A model generated the notes under the pieces. It searched no databases and was not told where the DNA came from. It saw only the letters and a program-made list of their open reading frames with translations. DNA of 7,947 bases from assembly GCA_016292335.1 (NCBI GenBank), contig JAECRX010000055.1:1-7947 (forward strand). Direction: 5' to 3'. The stretch is from Candidatus Sifarchaeum subterraneum. GTDB taxonomy: Archaea; Asgardarchaeota; Sifarchaeia; Sifarchaeales; Sifarchaeaceae. Made by a program: the position numbers and the translations under genes. This document shows, piece after piece, positions 1 to 6,224 of this stretch. Position 1 is the stretch's first letter, and each line of letters opens with the position of its first letter.

Positions 1-750
1 GATATAGGAATAGCAATGGGAGTAACAGGCACCGATATTGCTAAAGAAGCGGCTGATGTCGTTTTGCAAGACGAAAGATTTGAGGCTGTTGTTGATGGCA
101 TAGATCAAGGTAGACATATCTTTAATAATTTTAGGCGCGTGGCACTCTATTTACTTTCCACCAATATAGGTGAGGATTTACTCCTCATTTTAACATTAGC
201 GATATTCCTCCATCCAATATTGCTTTTACCTGTTCAGATATTATGGATCAATCTTGCTACAGACGGATTTCTAGATATTTCACTTGCCATGGAGCCAAAG
301 GAGGAAGGATTACTGGAAAAACCGCCGAGGTCACTTGATCAGCGAATATTATCAAAGGATACTATTAAATTGGGACTATTCTATGCCATTATAATGGTAG
401 TAGGTAGCCTAACGGTTTATCTTATGTTCCAAGATACTGTTGCTGCAAAGATAAGAACTGCAATTTTTGTCGTATTGATAATCTTTCAATGGTTTAATGC
501 TTTCAATTGTCGGTCTCATAACAAATCAGTATTTTCAGTAGGGATCTTTAAAAACAAAATTCTGTGGCTTTTCTTGGTTATTGACATTCTTCTTGTCGCT
601 ATTTTGTTCATAGTTCCTCCATTAACCCTCGCTTTTGATATAGTACCGCTTGGAATCAGGGACTGGATTGTTATAACACTTGTAGGTTCCAGTATTTGGA
701 TCGTCGACGAGATTAGAAAAAAACTACGATTATTTACAGTGCAAGATTGA
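1..750 (+). CDS. P2-type (Ca2+-ATPase-like) cation-transporting ATPase, C-terminal part, 5' truncated by window edge
   Basis: This is the C-terminal third of a P-type ATPase that pumps a cation across the cytoplasmic membrane at the cost of ATP. The frame is open from base 1, which reads DIGIAMG, the sequence that directly follows the GDGxNDxPALKxA hinge motif in this family, so the true start is upstream and the ATG at 16 is internal. The transmembrane segments M5 to M10 follow. M5 carries STNIGE and M6 carries NLATDG, the counterparts of the ion-binding SNVGE and NLVTDG of SERCA-type pumps. In M8 the motif reads FQWFNAFN, with Gln where SERCA has a Ca2+-site Glu. Plasma-membrane-type pumps with one Ca2+ site also have Gln there. 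Ca2+ is therefore the best substrate guess; Mn2+ or Na+ cannot be excluded. The gene ends in a hairpin and is probably unrelated to the Argonaute operon. Confidence 0.93.
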   Translation, partial: DIGIAMGVTGTDIAKEAADVVLQDERFEAVVDGIDQGRHIFNNFRRVALYLLSTNIGEDLLLILTLAIFLHPILLLPVQILWINLATDGFLDISLAMEPKEEGLLEKPPRSLDQRILSKDTIKLGLFYAIIMVVGSLTVYLMFQDTVAAKIRTAIFVVLIIFQWFNAFNCRSHNKSVFSVGIFKNKILWLFLVIDILLVAILFIVPPLTLAFDIVPLGIRDWIVITLVGSSIWIVDEIRKKLRLFTVQD

Positions 751-761
751 TTTTCAATCTT
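743..761 (+). terminator. Perfect hairpin overlapping the ATPase stop codon, followed by T-rich tract
   Basis: AAGATTGA (743-750) and TCAATCTT (754-761) are exact reverse complements around a 3-nt TTT loop. The left arm contains the last bases of the ATPase gene including its TGA stop. Runs TTTT (764-767) and a longer T tract around 775-782 follow. The stem is AT-rich and weak by bacterial standards, and archaea mainly terminate on T tracts, so the hairpin may instead protect the mRNA 3' end. Confidence 0.45.
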
Positions 762-762
762 C

Positions 763-772
763 ATTTTAAAAG
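763..772 (+). promoter_or_regulatory. Possible TATA box for the HhH-GPD gene
   Basis: ATTTTAAAAG lies about 75 bases before the ATG at 846 and resembles an archaeal TATA element. It would imply a start site near 793 and a leader of about 50 nt. No Shine-Dalgarno sequence precedes the ATG. The same bases are part of the T-rich stretch after the upstream hairpin, so the assignment is weak. Confidence 0.2.
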
Positions 773-845
773 GTATTTTTTTGTTGTATGTAGAGTAGAA
801 AAGAAATAATCGAAAACATGGATAAATTCTAAGGTTCATGACGAA

Positions 846-1757
846 ATGGCGATGAAAGAAATTGCCGAATACTTCATAGAAGTCAGTAAAGGTGCACCGA
901 TTCGTGCTCATGAAATTAGAACGGGTAGTAATGGTTTTTTAAAAGACAATTATGATATGTGGTTTTGGTTATTTTATAGCGTAATGGATAGAAGGGCAAA
1001 TGCCAGTACGTTTGTTATAGCAAAGATGGCACTCGAAGAGAGAGATCTATTTATACCAGAACGAATTACAAATCTTATAGAAGAGAAAGGAGAAGCGTTT
1101 GCTCGTGTAAAGATCACTAAAATTTTGAACAATGCCGAATTCCCTCTAATATATGAAAGGAATTGGGGAAAAGAGGCGTTTTCCAAGAGTATTTGTGATG
1201 CTGCATTTCTTATGAAACAATATAATTACAGATTTGAGAGATTTAACCAACATCATATTTGGCTCAATGAATACAATATGGAGCAGGCATGTACATCTTT
1301 ATGGAACGAAATTAATGAGAAAATATATGGTGCAGGACCAAGGATAGCAAGTCAATTCATCAGAGGTATGGTATTAAAAGGTCCGTGGAAGTTATCTCTA
1401 AATGATGATCGGTTTTTAGAAAAGAATAAATTTAACGTTGAATTTGCAGGACTTACTCGTTTAAGACTAATTAGGGACGAGAAAAGCTTCTATGAGGAGC
1501 TTGGAAGATTTGCCGATAAATACCTCGATGGTAACCGCGCCATAATTAGCCATGTACTTTGGTACATCCGTAAAAGATTTTGCTACAGGTCACCTTTATG
1601 TGATGAATGCAAAATCGCGGGTTACTGTTGTTATTTCTTAGAAAAATTTCCAACAAAATTCTTTGATAAACGAGAGTCATATCTCGGAAAAAAGAGCAAA
1701 GATAAAAAGATACATGAAAACCAAGACACGTTAGATGAATATTTAATTCAGGAGTGA
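846..1757 (+). CDS. Divergent HhH-GPD DNA glycosylase (endonuclease III/MutY-like) with Fe-S motif
   Basis: Probable base-excision-repair glycosylase that removes a damaged or mismatched base from DNA. The N-terminal half is helical and resembles the six-helix barrel of the endonuclease III superfamily. A helix-hairpin-helix is seen at residues 162-168 (GAGPRIA), followed by an Asp pair D187/D188 where the catalytic Asp is expected. The C-terminus has Cys246, Cys252, Cys255 and Cys261, spacing C-X5-C-X2-C-X5-C, close to the C-X6-C-X2-C-X5-C [4Fe-4S] loop of endonuclease III. An extra Cys262 is adjacent. The Schiff-base Lys of endonuclease III appears replaced by Arg166, so a monofunctional (MutY-like) activity is more likely than a lyase. 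The last 35 residues are charged and probably disordered. The ATG at 846 is the only in-frame ATG after the TAA at 807, apart from an alternative two codons later. The exact base substrate cannot be read from sequence. Confidence 0.72.
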   Translation: MAMKEIAEYFIEVSKGAPIRAHEIRTGSNGFLKDNYDMWFWLFYSVMDRRANASTFVIAKMALEERDLFIPERITNLIEEKGEAFARVKITKILNNAEFPLIYERNWGKEAFSKSICDAAFLMKQYNYRFERFNQHHIWLNEYNMEQACTSLWNEINEKIYGAGPRIASQFIRGMVLKGPWKLSLNDDRFLEKNKFNVEFAGLTRLRLIRDEKSFYEELGRFADKYLDGNRAIISHVLWYIRKRFCYRSPLCDECKIAGYCCYFLEKFPTKFFDKRESYLGKKSKDKKIHENQDTLDEYLIQE

Positions 1758-1946
1758 GACTGCTATCGATTGGATCTGATTTTGAATAAAATTGTATTTA
1801 ATCTGTCTGTTTTACTGTTTCTGATCTTAATGTTTCAAAATAAGGCAGTAATCTTTTAATGCGATAACCTCATAGTGAAATATCTAAAAGCATCTATTCT
1901 CAAATGAATTTTCAATAATTTAATTGGTATATCAATACGGTTTTGG

Positions 1947-1959
1947 TTTCAAATTGAAA
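1947..1959. promoter_or_regulatory. 13-bp palindrome, possible operator
   Basis: TTTCAA (1947-1952) and TTGAAA (1954-1959) are perfect inverted copies around a single A. Half-site-like sequences recur in the same gap: GTTTCAAA at 1832-1839 and ATTGAAAC at 2043-2050. This could be a binding site for a dimeric regulator of the operon. In sequence this AT-rich such palindromes also arise by chance, and no regulator gene is visible in the window. Confidence 0.25.
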
Positions 1960-1968
1960 ATATAAGCC

Positions 1969-1977
1969 TTAAAAATA
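1969..1977 (+). promoter_or_regulatory. Possible archaeal TATA element for the Argonaute operon
   Basis: TTAAAAATA resembles an archaeal TATA box and lies 10 bases after the palindrome. It would place transcription start near 2000 and leave a leader of nearly 150 nt. A leaderless start from a TATA near 2118 is the alternative, but the sequence there (GGTTTTTTACC) is a poor match. Confidence 0.18.
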
Positions 1978-2146
1978 CTTTTCCGGGTATAACCTTCCCA
2001 GGAGCAGAATGAGAAAAATTATTTGATGAATGCTAAGACTCGATTGAAACACTTTTACGCCTCCACGTCAATCATGACTTCAGCGAATTCTAAGATCGCA
2101 TTTCTCAATCGTAAGGTTTTTTACCTGTTCTCTTTTTTAATAAATT

Positions 2147-3688
2147 ATGAAACATAAGGATTCAGAAATAACAAATTCGAATTCAAGCCATATAGACTTT
2201 TTCCTTGGTCTTTCATTTAGTAATATCAGCAAATTTCACAAATTTGGCGCAGGTGTAGTAGGCGTACTTCTTTTAGATTCTGAGAATTTAGAGAAGTTGC
2301 GTAATATACCAAAGCTTGAGTCATTTCCTGAAAAAGGAACTAAAGATAAGTTACAACCCTATGTTTCAAAAATCCATAATTCTGCTGAAGAACTAGAATT
2401 TATCATCAACAAAAAAAGGATTGAAAAACCCGAAGTTTATATTTTTGATAAATACTTAAATCTAATTAAACGTATCAAAGGTCGTTTAAATAAATCGTTA
2501 CTGAAATTTTTTTCTAAAATTGTTTGCGTAGAAATCAATAACCCTTACATTGGCGGATTTTGGAAGCCTCGTGCGGAAATACCAAAAGATTTCCAAGAAA
2601 AAATTAAAAAGTTGACTCCAGAAGCAAAAATATTGACTTCAAGGGATAGTCCTGATTCAGAGTTTTCAATACTCCATTTAGCTCGCATTTGTGTGAGATA
2701 TAAGTATTTAGAACTTAAGAGTAAGACACCTGTTTTCATTCATAATCAAGTACGACGTACAAATAATTTATTTCAAATTCATAGAGTAAAGTGGAACAAT
2801 AGTGACATTGAAGAGTATACTGGTTTTAATGTCGGATATCCAAGACTAATTGTACACTATAAAAATGAGCCTTTTTTCTCCTCAATTGATTTAAAGTTAG
2901 GAAAGCGCATATTATTAAAAAAGATTGAAAAATTCTGTAAAGGTTTCTCATATACAGATGTTTTTGGTTGTGAAAATTCAAACGCACAATATCCCTTCGG
3001 GAAAATTGTCTATGGCTCGAAAGAGTTGTGTTTTGATTGTTCTTCTGCTCATCCTGAACGATTTTGTATTTTTGGAGTCCCTCAGTGTGATTGTGTGAAT
3101 CTCTGTGAGAATAAGGTATTTGCTGGAACTTATTGTCTCCAATATCATGGTCTTTATGCGTTTCAAGAAAAAGACCAAATTCGTGTCGGAAAATCAACAT
3201 TAAATAGGCTTCTTGGAAGAGTTTTGGAACATGGTGCCGGGGAAGCTGTAGTCATATATCCCTTCTCTTCCTTATGTAAAGTCAGCAATATTGAAAAAAG
3301 TTTAACAAGCCTTCTTAATCACAAATTTTCATTTCCCAAAATTGGAGCCCAAAAGGCTTCGCTCCGTTCTATATCCAAAGAAGAAAAAATAAATGAATAC
3401 AAAAGGAATTGGGAAAAGACTTCAAATGTCTTAGATAATTTAATAGAGTTTTTGAAAGATAGGATTCACGAGACAACCGATATAAGTCTCGCAGAGGTCT
3501 TAACTATCAAAAAAATCAATCTATTAAGAAATTATAAAAAACCATCAGATATAGAACTATTCGAATTTAATGATTCTCAAAGTATAAATGGAGAGATTGT
3601 CGGGTATAGAGGAACCTTTCTATTTTTAAATACACACGAAATTATAGATTTAAGAAACTTTTATGGATACGTTGTTGAGGTGGATTAA
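2147..3688 (+). CDS. Argonaute-operon protein: possible degenerate RNase HII/HIII-like N-terminus fused to Cys-rich DUF2797/GIY-YIG-like domain
   Basis: First gene of the operon, probably a nucleic-acid-binding or -cutting partner of the Argonaute. Residues about 205-513 match DUF2797. A Cys-rich knuckle has C295, C298, C307, C314, C316, C320, C330 and H334. It is followed by HGLYAF (334-339), IRVGKS (345-350), R358, HGAGEA (362-367) and E383, the order expected of a GIY-YIG/T5orf172-like fold. The end, GEIVGYRGTFLF (482-493) then LRNFYGY (502-508), matches the typical DUF2797 C-terminus. Residues 16-190 loosely follow RNase HII/HIII: FGAGVVGVLLLD (33-44), PEVYIFD (95-101) and ILHLARICVRYKYLE (175-189), but the DEsGkG catalytic motif is absent. 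The start is firm because the protein has no other Met. No Shine-Dalgarno sequence precedes it. Its TAA overlaps the next ATG by one base (TAATG). DUF2797 has no function established that I know of; the nuclease idea is inference. Confidence 0.75.
   Translation: MKHKDSEITNSNSSHIDFFLGLSFSNISKFHKFGAGVVGVLLLDSENLEKLRNIPKLESFPEKGTKDKLQPYVSKIHNSAEELEFIINKKRIEKPEVYIFDKYLNLIKRIKGRLNKSLLKFFSKIVCVEINNPYIGGFWKPRAEIPKDFQEKIKKLTPEAKILTSRDSPDSEFSILHLARICVRYKYLELKSKTPVFIHNQVRRTNNLFQIHRVKWNNSDIEEYTGFNVGYPRLIVHYKNEPFFSSIDLKLGKRILLKKIEKFCKGFSYTDVFGCENSNAQYPFGKIVYGSKELCFDCSSAHPERFCIFGVPQCDCVNLCENKVFAGTYCLQYHGLYAFQEKDQIRVGKSTLNRLLGRVLEHGAGEAVVIYPFSSLCKVSNIEKSLTSLLNHKFSFPKIGAQKASLRSISKEEKINEYKRNWEKTSNVLDNLIEFLKDRIHETTDISLAEVLTIKKINLLRNYKKPSDIELFEFNDSQSINGEIVGYRGTFLFLNTHEIIDLRNFYGYVVEVD
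3677..3682 (+). promoter_or_regulatory. Shine-Dalgarno site for the Argonaute gene
   Basis: GAGGTG lies 5 bases before the ATG at 3688, inside the last codons of the upstream gene. It supports the chosen start and, with the TAATG overlap, suggests translational coupling of the two proteins. Confidence 0.7.
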
Positions 3689-6213
3689 TGGTTAAATTCA
3701 ATGTCGAACTATTTCCCTTAAATCAAGAGTCAATAGAAAGTCTAGAAGGAAAGACAATAAATCTAATCAAATATGTAGCCTATTTTGAAAAAGATGCTCG
3801 TTTTGTTCTTCAAGAGCAAAGAAATCGATATTTACATCTTTTGATACAAATAGAACAAAATGGAGGCACTATAGGAAGTTTAGTTGAGGAAAAGGACGGA
3901 TTTAAGATTCTTCTTCTAGATGAGCCTAAGAAGAAACAATATTATGCATTCGGAAATGATGATATTGATGATTTTTTGATGGAAATTGAGAAAGAGGCTG
4001 AATATGAGTTAGATCCGTTTCATAAAGATTTTGGTGTTTTTTCAGATATTCTTAGAAAAATAATTTTTAACAGACTTAACGAAAAAGGATATTCTATTGA
4101 AGGCGGAACTGCACTTAAAAAAGATGAAATATTGAGCAATGTACGTACAAAAAACAAAATAGAAGAACATCCTTTATTGAAATATCATTCCACATATCAA
4201 AGTTTTAGATTTAGGCTACGAAACATTTCTAACCAAATCTACTTACAAGTAATTCCAGAAGTCACGTTATATTATGAACGTTCGTTAGCTCTCTTAATTA
4301 GCGACGATGGATATAATGTAGACTCAGTAGTTGATTATTTTCCTAATGTCCGACTTGAGACCGGAAGATCTGCAAATTTGATAACGGTGATTAAAGATTT
4401 ATTTCCGTACACACCTATTCCAAGAGAGACAAGTCTAGCATTTAACGGACGCAATTTTCATGAATTTCAGAAAAAGGTATATAAGGATCTTCGGGAGGCT
4501 AATCCCTTTTCACCGATGGTTATCGTTAAACCTAGTGGACGAGGAGGCAGTAAATGGTTTTTTAGTTCAGATTTAGTTTTTCCATCATTGACCTATCGAG
4601 ACTATGCTCGATATCACCCAAAATATTTTGGTGACTTAGTTAGCGCATTAAAGGCTAGAAGTCCTGAAAGAAATAAGATGATTAGAGCTGTAATAGATGA
4701 ATTAGATGATCTGGACGTCTTTGGCATTCCAATATCGTTCATTAGAGCGGGTTACAGCCGAAATGAATCTTCAGTAAGCATTGGATACTCTAATCTTTTA
4801 CAGAGGCGTAATCTCCCCTCTTTGATAAAATTTGAAACTCCATCCATTCTTATGAGACAAAAATATAATGATCAAGATAAAAAAATTACGACAGAACCTT
4901 TTGAGATCCATGCTAAGGGTGCAGGGAAGTATAAGCCATTTGTTAATTCACTTCTTTCAAATGATGATCTAGCTCCGTTAGGTCCAATCCCTTCTAAATT
5001 TAGAATTTTTGTCACATACGAAAAAATCTTGCGTCAAGAATTCGAAGAATTTAAAAAGGCATTTACTAATGGAGTAGAGGATTACAGAGGTTTTAAGGAG
5101 ACCTTTTGCACCGATTTAGAATGGAAAGAGGACTCAATTAGAAGTTTCATAGATGAAACTGAGGGAATTCTATCTGCTGAGTACAAAAAAACTGTAAGAA
5201 GTTTGTCCGACGGATTTGATTGTGTAGTTCTATTGATGAATAAGAATAGAAGAAGATATTATTTACTTTCCTACGTTGAGCCAAAAAAAGCTATCTTAGA
5301 AAAAGGAATTCCAGTTCAGATACTACTCCACGATAGACGAGTGGATTATGAAGACTTGACAATCAAATGCAAACAACCAGAGTTTCTTTTTAATTTTGGT
5401 TTAAATATTCTAGAAAAAGCGGGTGTTAGAGTTTTTAAAATTGGCCCTTCGACAAAAAAGTGTTTTCTTCCCTCATCAGTCGTCATTGGATACAATATAA
5501 CTCGGATAATTCCTAAGAGAGAGCATTCAATTCAAAAAAAAGAAATACTAGAGAAAATTCCGGCAACCATTCCCCTTGTAGTTCCATTAATCATAATTGG
5601 ACAAGAAGATGAAATTAGATTTATGAAAAAATATGAACCATCAACAGAGGTATCTTTATTTGAGGAATTTGGTCAAGAAATTTTTGATCAAATCCCCTCC
5701 GATATTCAGAATATTATTATTCACAAGGATGGACCATTTACAGATAGGGAATTACACGATCTCGAAAGTTTTACTTTGAATGAAAAGAGAATAGTACCAA
5801 TATCTATTGTTAGAAGTCAGACTCCACGATTTACCATCGGTGAAGAGGCTCCACGTGCAGGTTATGTTATAAAAATGACGAATAGCGAATTTATAATGAC
5901 CACTACAATGGTAGGACGCTCTAAAGTGGAAGTCTTTGGATGGCCTAGGCCAATATGGATACGCTTTCATGATCAAGATATCAAACAAAAGTACCCTTTG
6001 AATGATAAGGAACGTTTACAAGTACTCTTTCAAATATTCTGTATGACAAAACTTCATGCAGGGGCTCTAAAACCAACGAGGCTACCAATTTCAATCCATT
6101 ATCCTAACATGATTTCTAAATTACTTAGAAAAATATCAGATCCCGATGCAAAATTTCTAGACGAATTTGTTAAAGTATCGGTGCATGAAACTATCAAGAT
6201 GATATGGCTATAG
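3688..6213 (+). CDS. Long prokaryotic Argonaute, PIWI catalytic tetrad apparently lost (long-B type)
   Basis: Argonaute proteins use a short nucleic-acid guide to recognise complementary targets. The N and L1 regions occupy about residues 1-170. A PAZ-like region spans about 170-305, from FRFRLRN to FFSSDLVFPSLT, followed by L2. MID is about 432-597: GIPVQ (540-544) and ILEKAG (574-579) match the guide 5'-end pocket, with Q544 and K577 the likely binders. PIWI runs from about 598 to the C-terminus. The strand that normally carries the first catalytic Asp reads VVIGYNITR, with Asn603 instead. HKDG keeps an Asp at 681. The fourth position, in ISIHYPN, is Asn807. The glutamate finger is not clear; E654 is the nearest candidate. 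Slicing is therefore probably absent. The hydrophobic end MIWL is usual for Argonautes. The length suits long pAgos with PAZ. It overlaps the gene before it and lies 11 nt before the nuclease gene, its probable effector. Confidence 0.88.
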   Translation: MVKFNVELFPLNQESIESLEGKTINLIKYVAYFEKDARFVLQEQRNRYLHLLIQIEQNGGTIGSLVEEKDGFKILLLDEPKKKQYYAFGNDDIDDFLMEIEKEAEYELDPFHKDFGVFSDILRKIIFNRLNEKGYSIEGGTALKKDEILSNVRTKNKIEEHPLLKYHSTYQSFRFRLRNISNQIYLQVIPEVTLYYERSLALLISDDGYNVDSVVDYFPNVRLETGRSANLITVIKDLFPYTPIPRETSLAFNGRNFHEFQKKVYKDLREANPFSPMVIVKPSGRGGSKWFFSSDLVFPSLTYRDYARYHPKYFGDLVSALKARSPERNKMIRAVIDELDDLDVFGIPISFIRAGYSRNESSVSIGYSNLLQRRNLPSLIKFETPSILMRQKYNDQDKKITTEPFEIHAKGAGKYKPFVNSLLSNDDLAPLGPIPSKFRIFVTYEKILRQEFEEFKKAFTNGVEDYRGFKETFCTDLEWKEDSIRSFIDETEGILSAEYKKTVRSLSDGFDCVVLLMNKNRRRYYLLSYVEPKKAILEKGIPVQILLHDRRVDYEDLTIKCKQPEFLFNFGLNILEKAGVRVFKIGPSTKKCFLPSSVVIGYNITRIIPKREHSIQKKEILEKIPATIPLVVPLIIIGQEDEIRFMKKYEPSTEVSLFEEFGQEIFDQIPSDIQNIIIHKDGPFTDRELHDLESFTLNEKRIVPISIVRSQTPRFTIGEEAPRAGYVIKMTNSEFIMTTTMVGRSKVEVFGWPRPIWIRFHDQDIKQKYPLNDKERLQVLFQIFCMTKLHAGALKPTRLPISIHYPNMISKLLRKISDPDAKFLDEFVKVSVHETIKMIWL

Positions 6214-6216
6214 GTG
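6212..6216 (+). promoter_or_regulatory. Shine-Dalgarno site that decides the GTG start of the nuclease gene
   Basis: AGGTG overlaps the Argonaute TAG stop and lies 8 bases before the GTG at 6225. An in-frame TAA at 6219-6221 rules out any earlier start, and there is no in-frame ATG before the conserved nuclease core, so GTG is the initiation codon. Confidence 0.65.
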
Positions 6217-6224
6217 CTTAAGCG

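Larger units (their letters stand above)
1758..2146. other. Intergenic region upstream of the Argonaute operon
   Basis: These 389 bases hold no convincing gene on either strand and no tRNA-like sequence. The first part (to about 1850) is T-rich and could end transcription of the glycosylase gene. The middle has a 13-bp palindrome and a TATA-like sequence, listed separately. The last 100 bases are slightly more GC-rich (around 2058-2100) before a pyrimidine-rich stretch at 2117-2138 that leads into the start codon of the next gene. This region must contain the operon promoter. Confidence 0.6.

Noticed and set aside
838..855. ATG at 838 as an alternative start of the glycosylase gene
   Set aside because: It is in a different frame and reaches a TGA after five codons; the ATG at 846 is in the correct frame.
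516..911. Reverse-strand open frame of 131 codons across the end of the ATPase gene and the start of the glycosylase gene
   Set aside because: It overlaps two well-supported + strand genes, has no recognisable domain, and is best read as a shadow frame.
2033..2050. CRISPR-repeat-like ending GATTGAAAC
   Set aside because: It occurs once; there are no regularly spaced copies and no cas genes in the window.
2115..2126. AGGTTTTTTACCT region as a hairpin or leaderless TATA box
   Set aside because: Arms are only 4 bases with a 5-base T loop, and the sequence is a poor TATA match. The distance to the ATG is right for a leaderless start, but the evidence is too thin to list it.
2826..3200. Reverse-strand open frame opposite the DUF2797 region
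   Set aside because: It is a shadow of the Cys-rich and GIY-YIG-like coding sequence; the + strand protein has clear family motifs and the antisense product has none.
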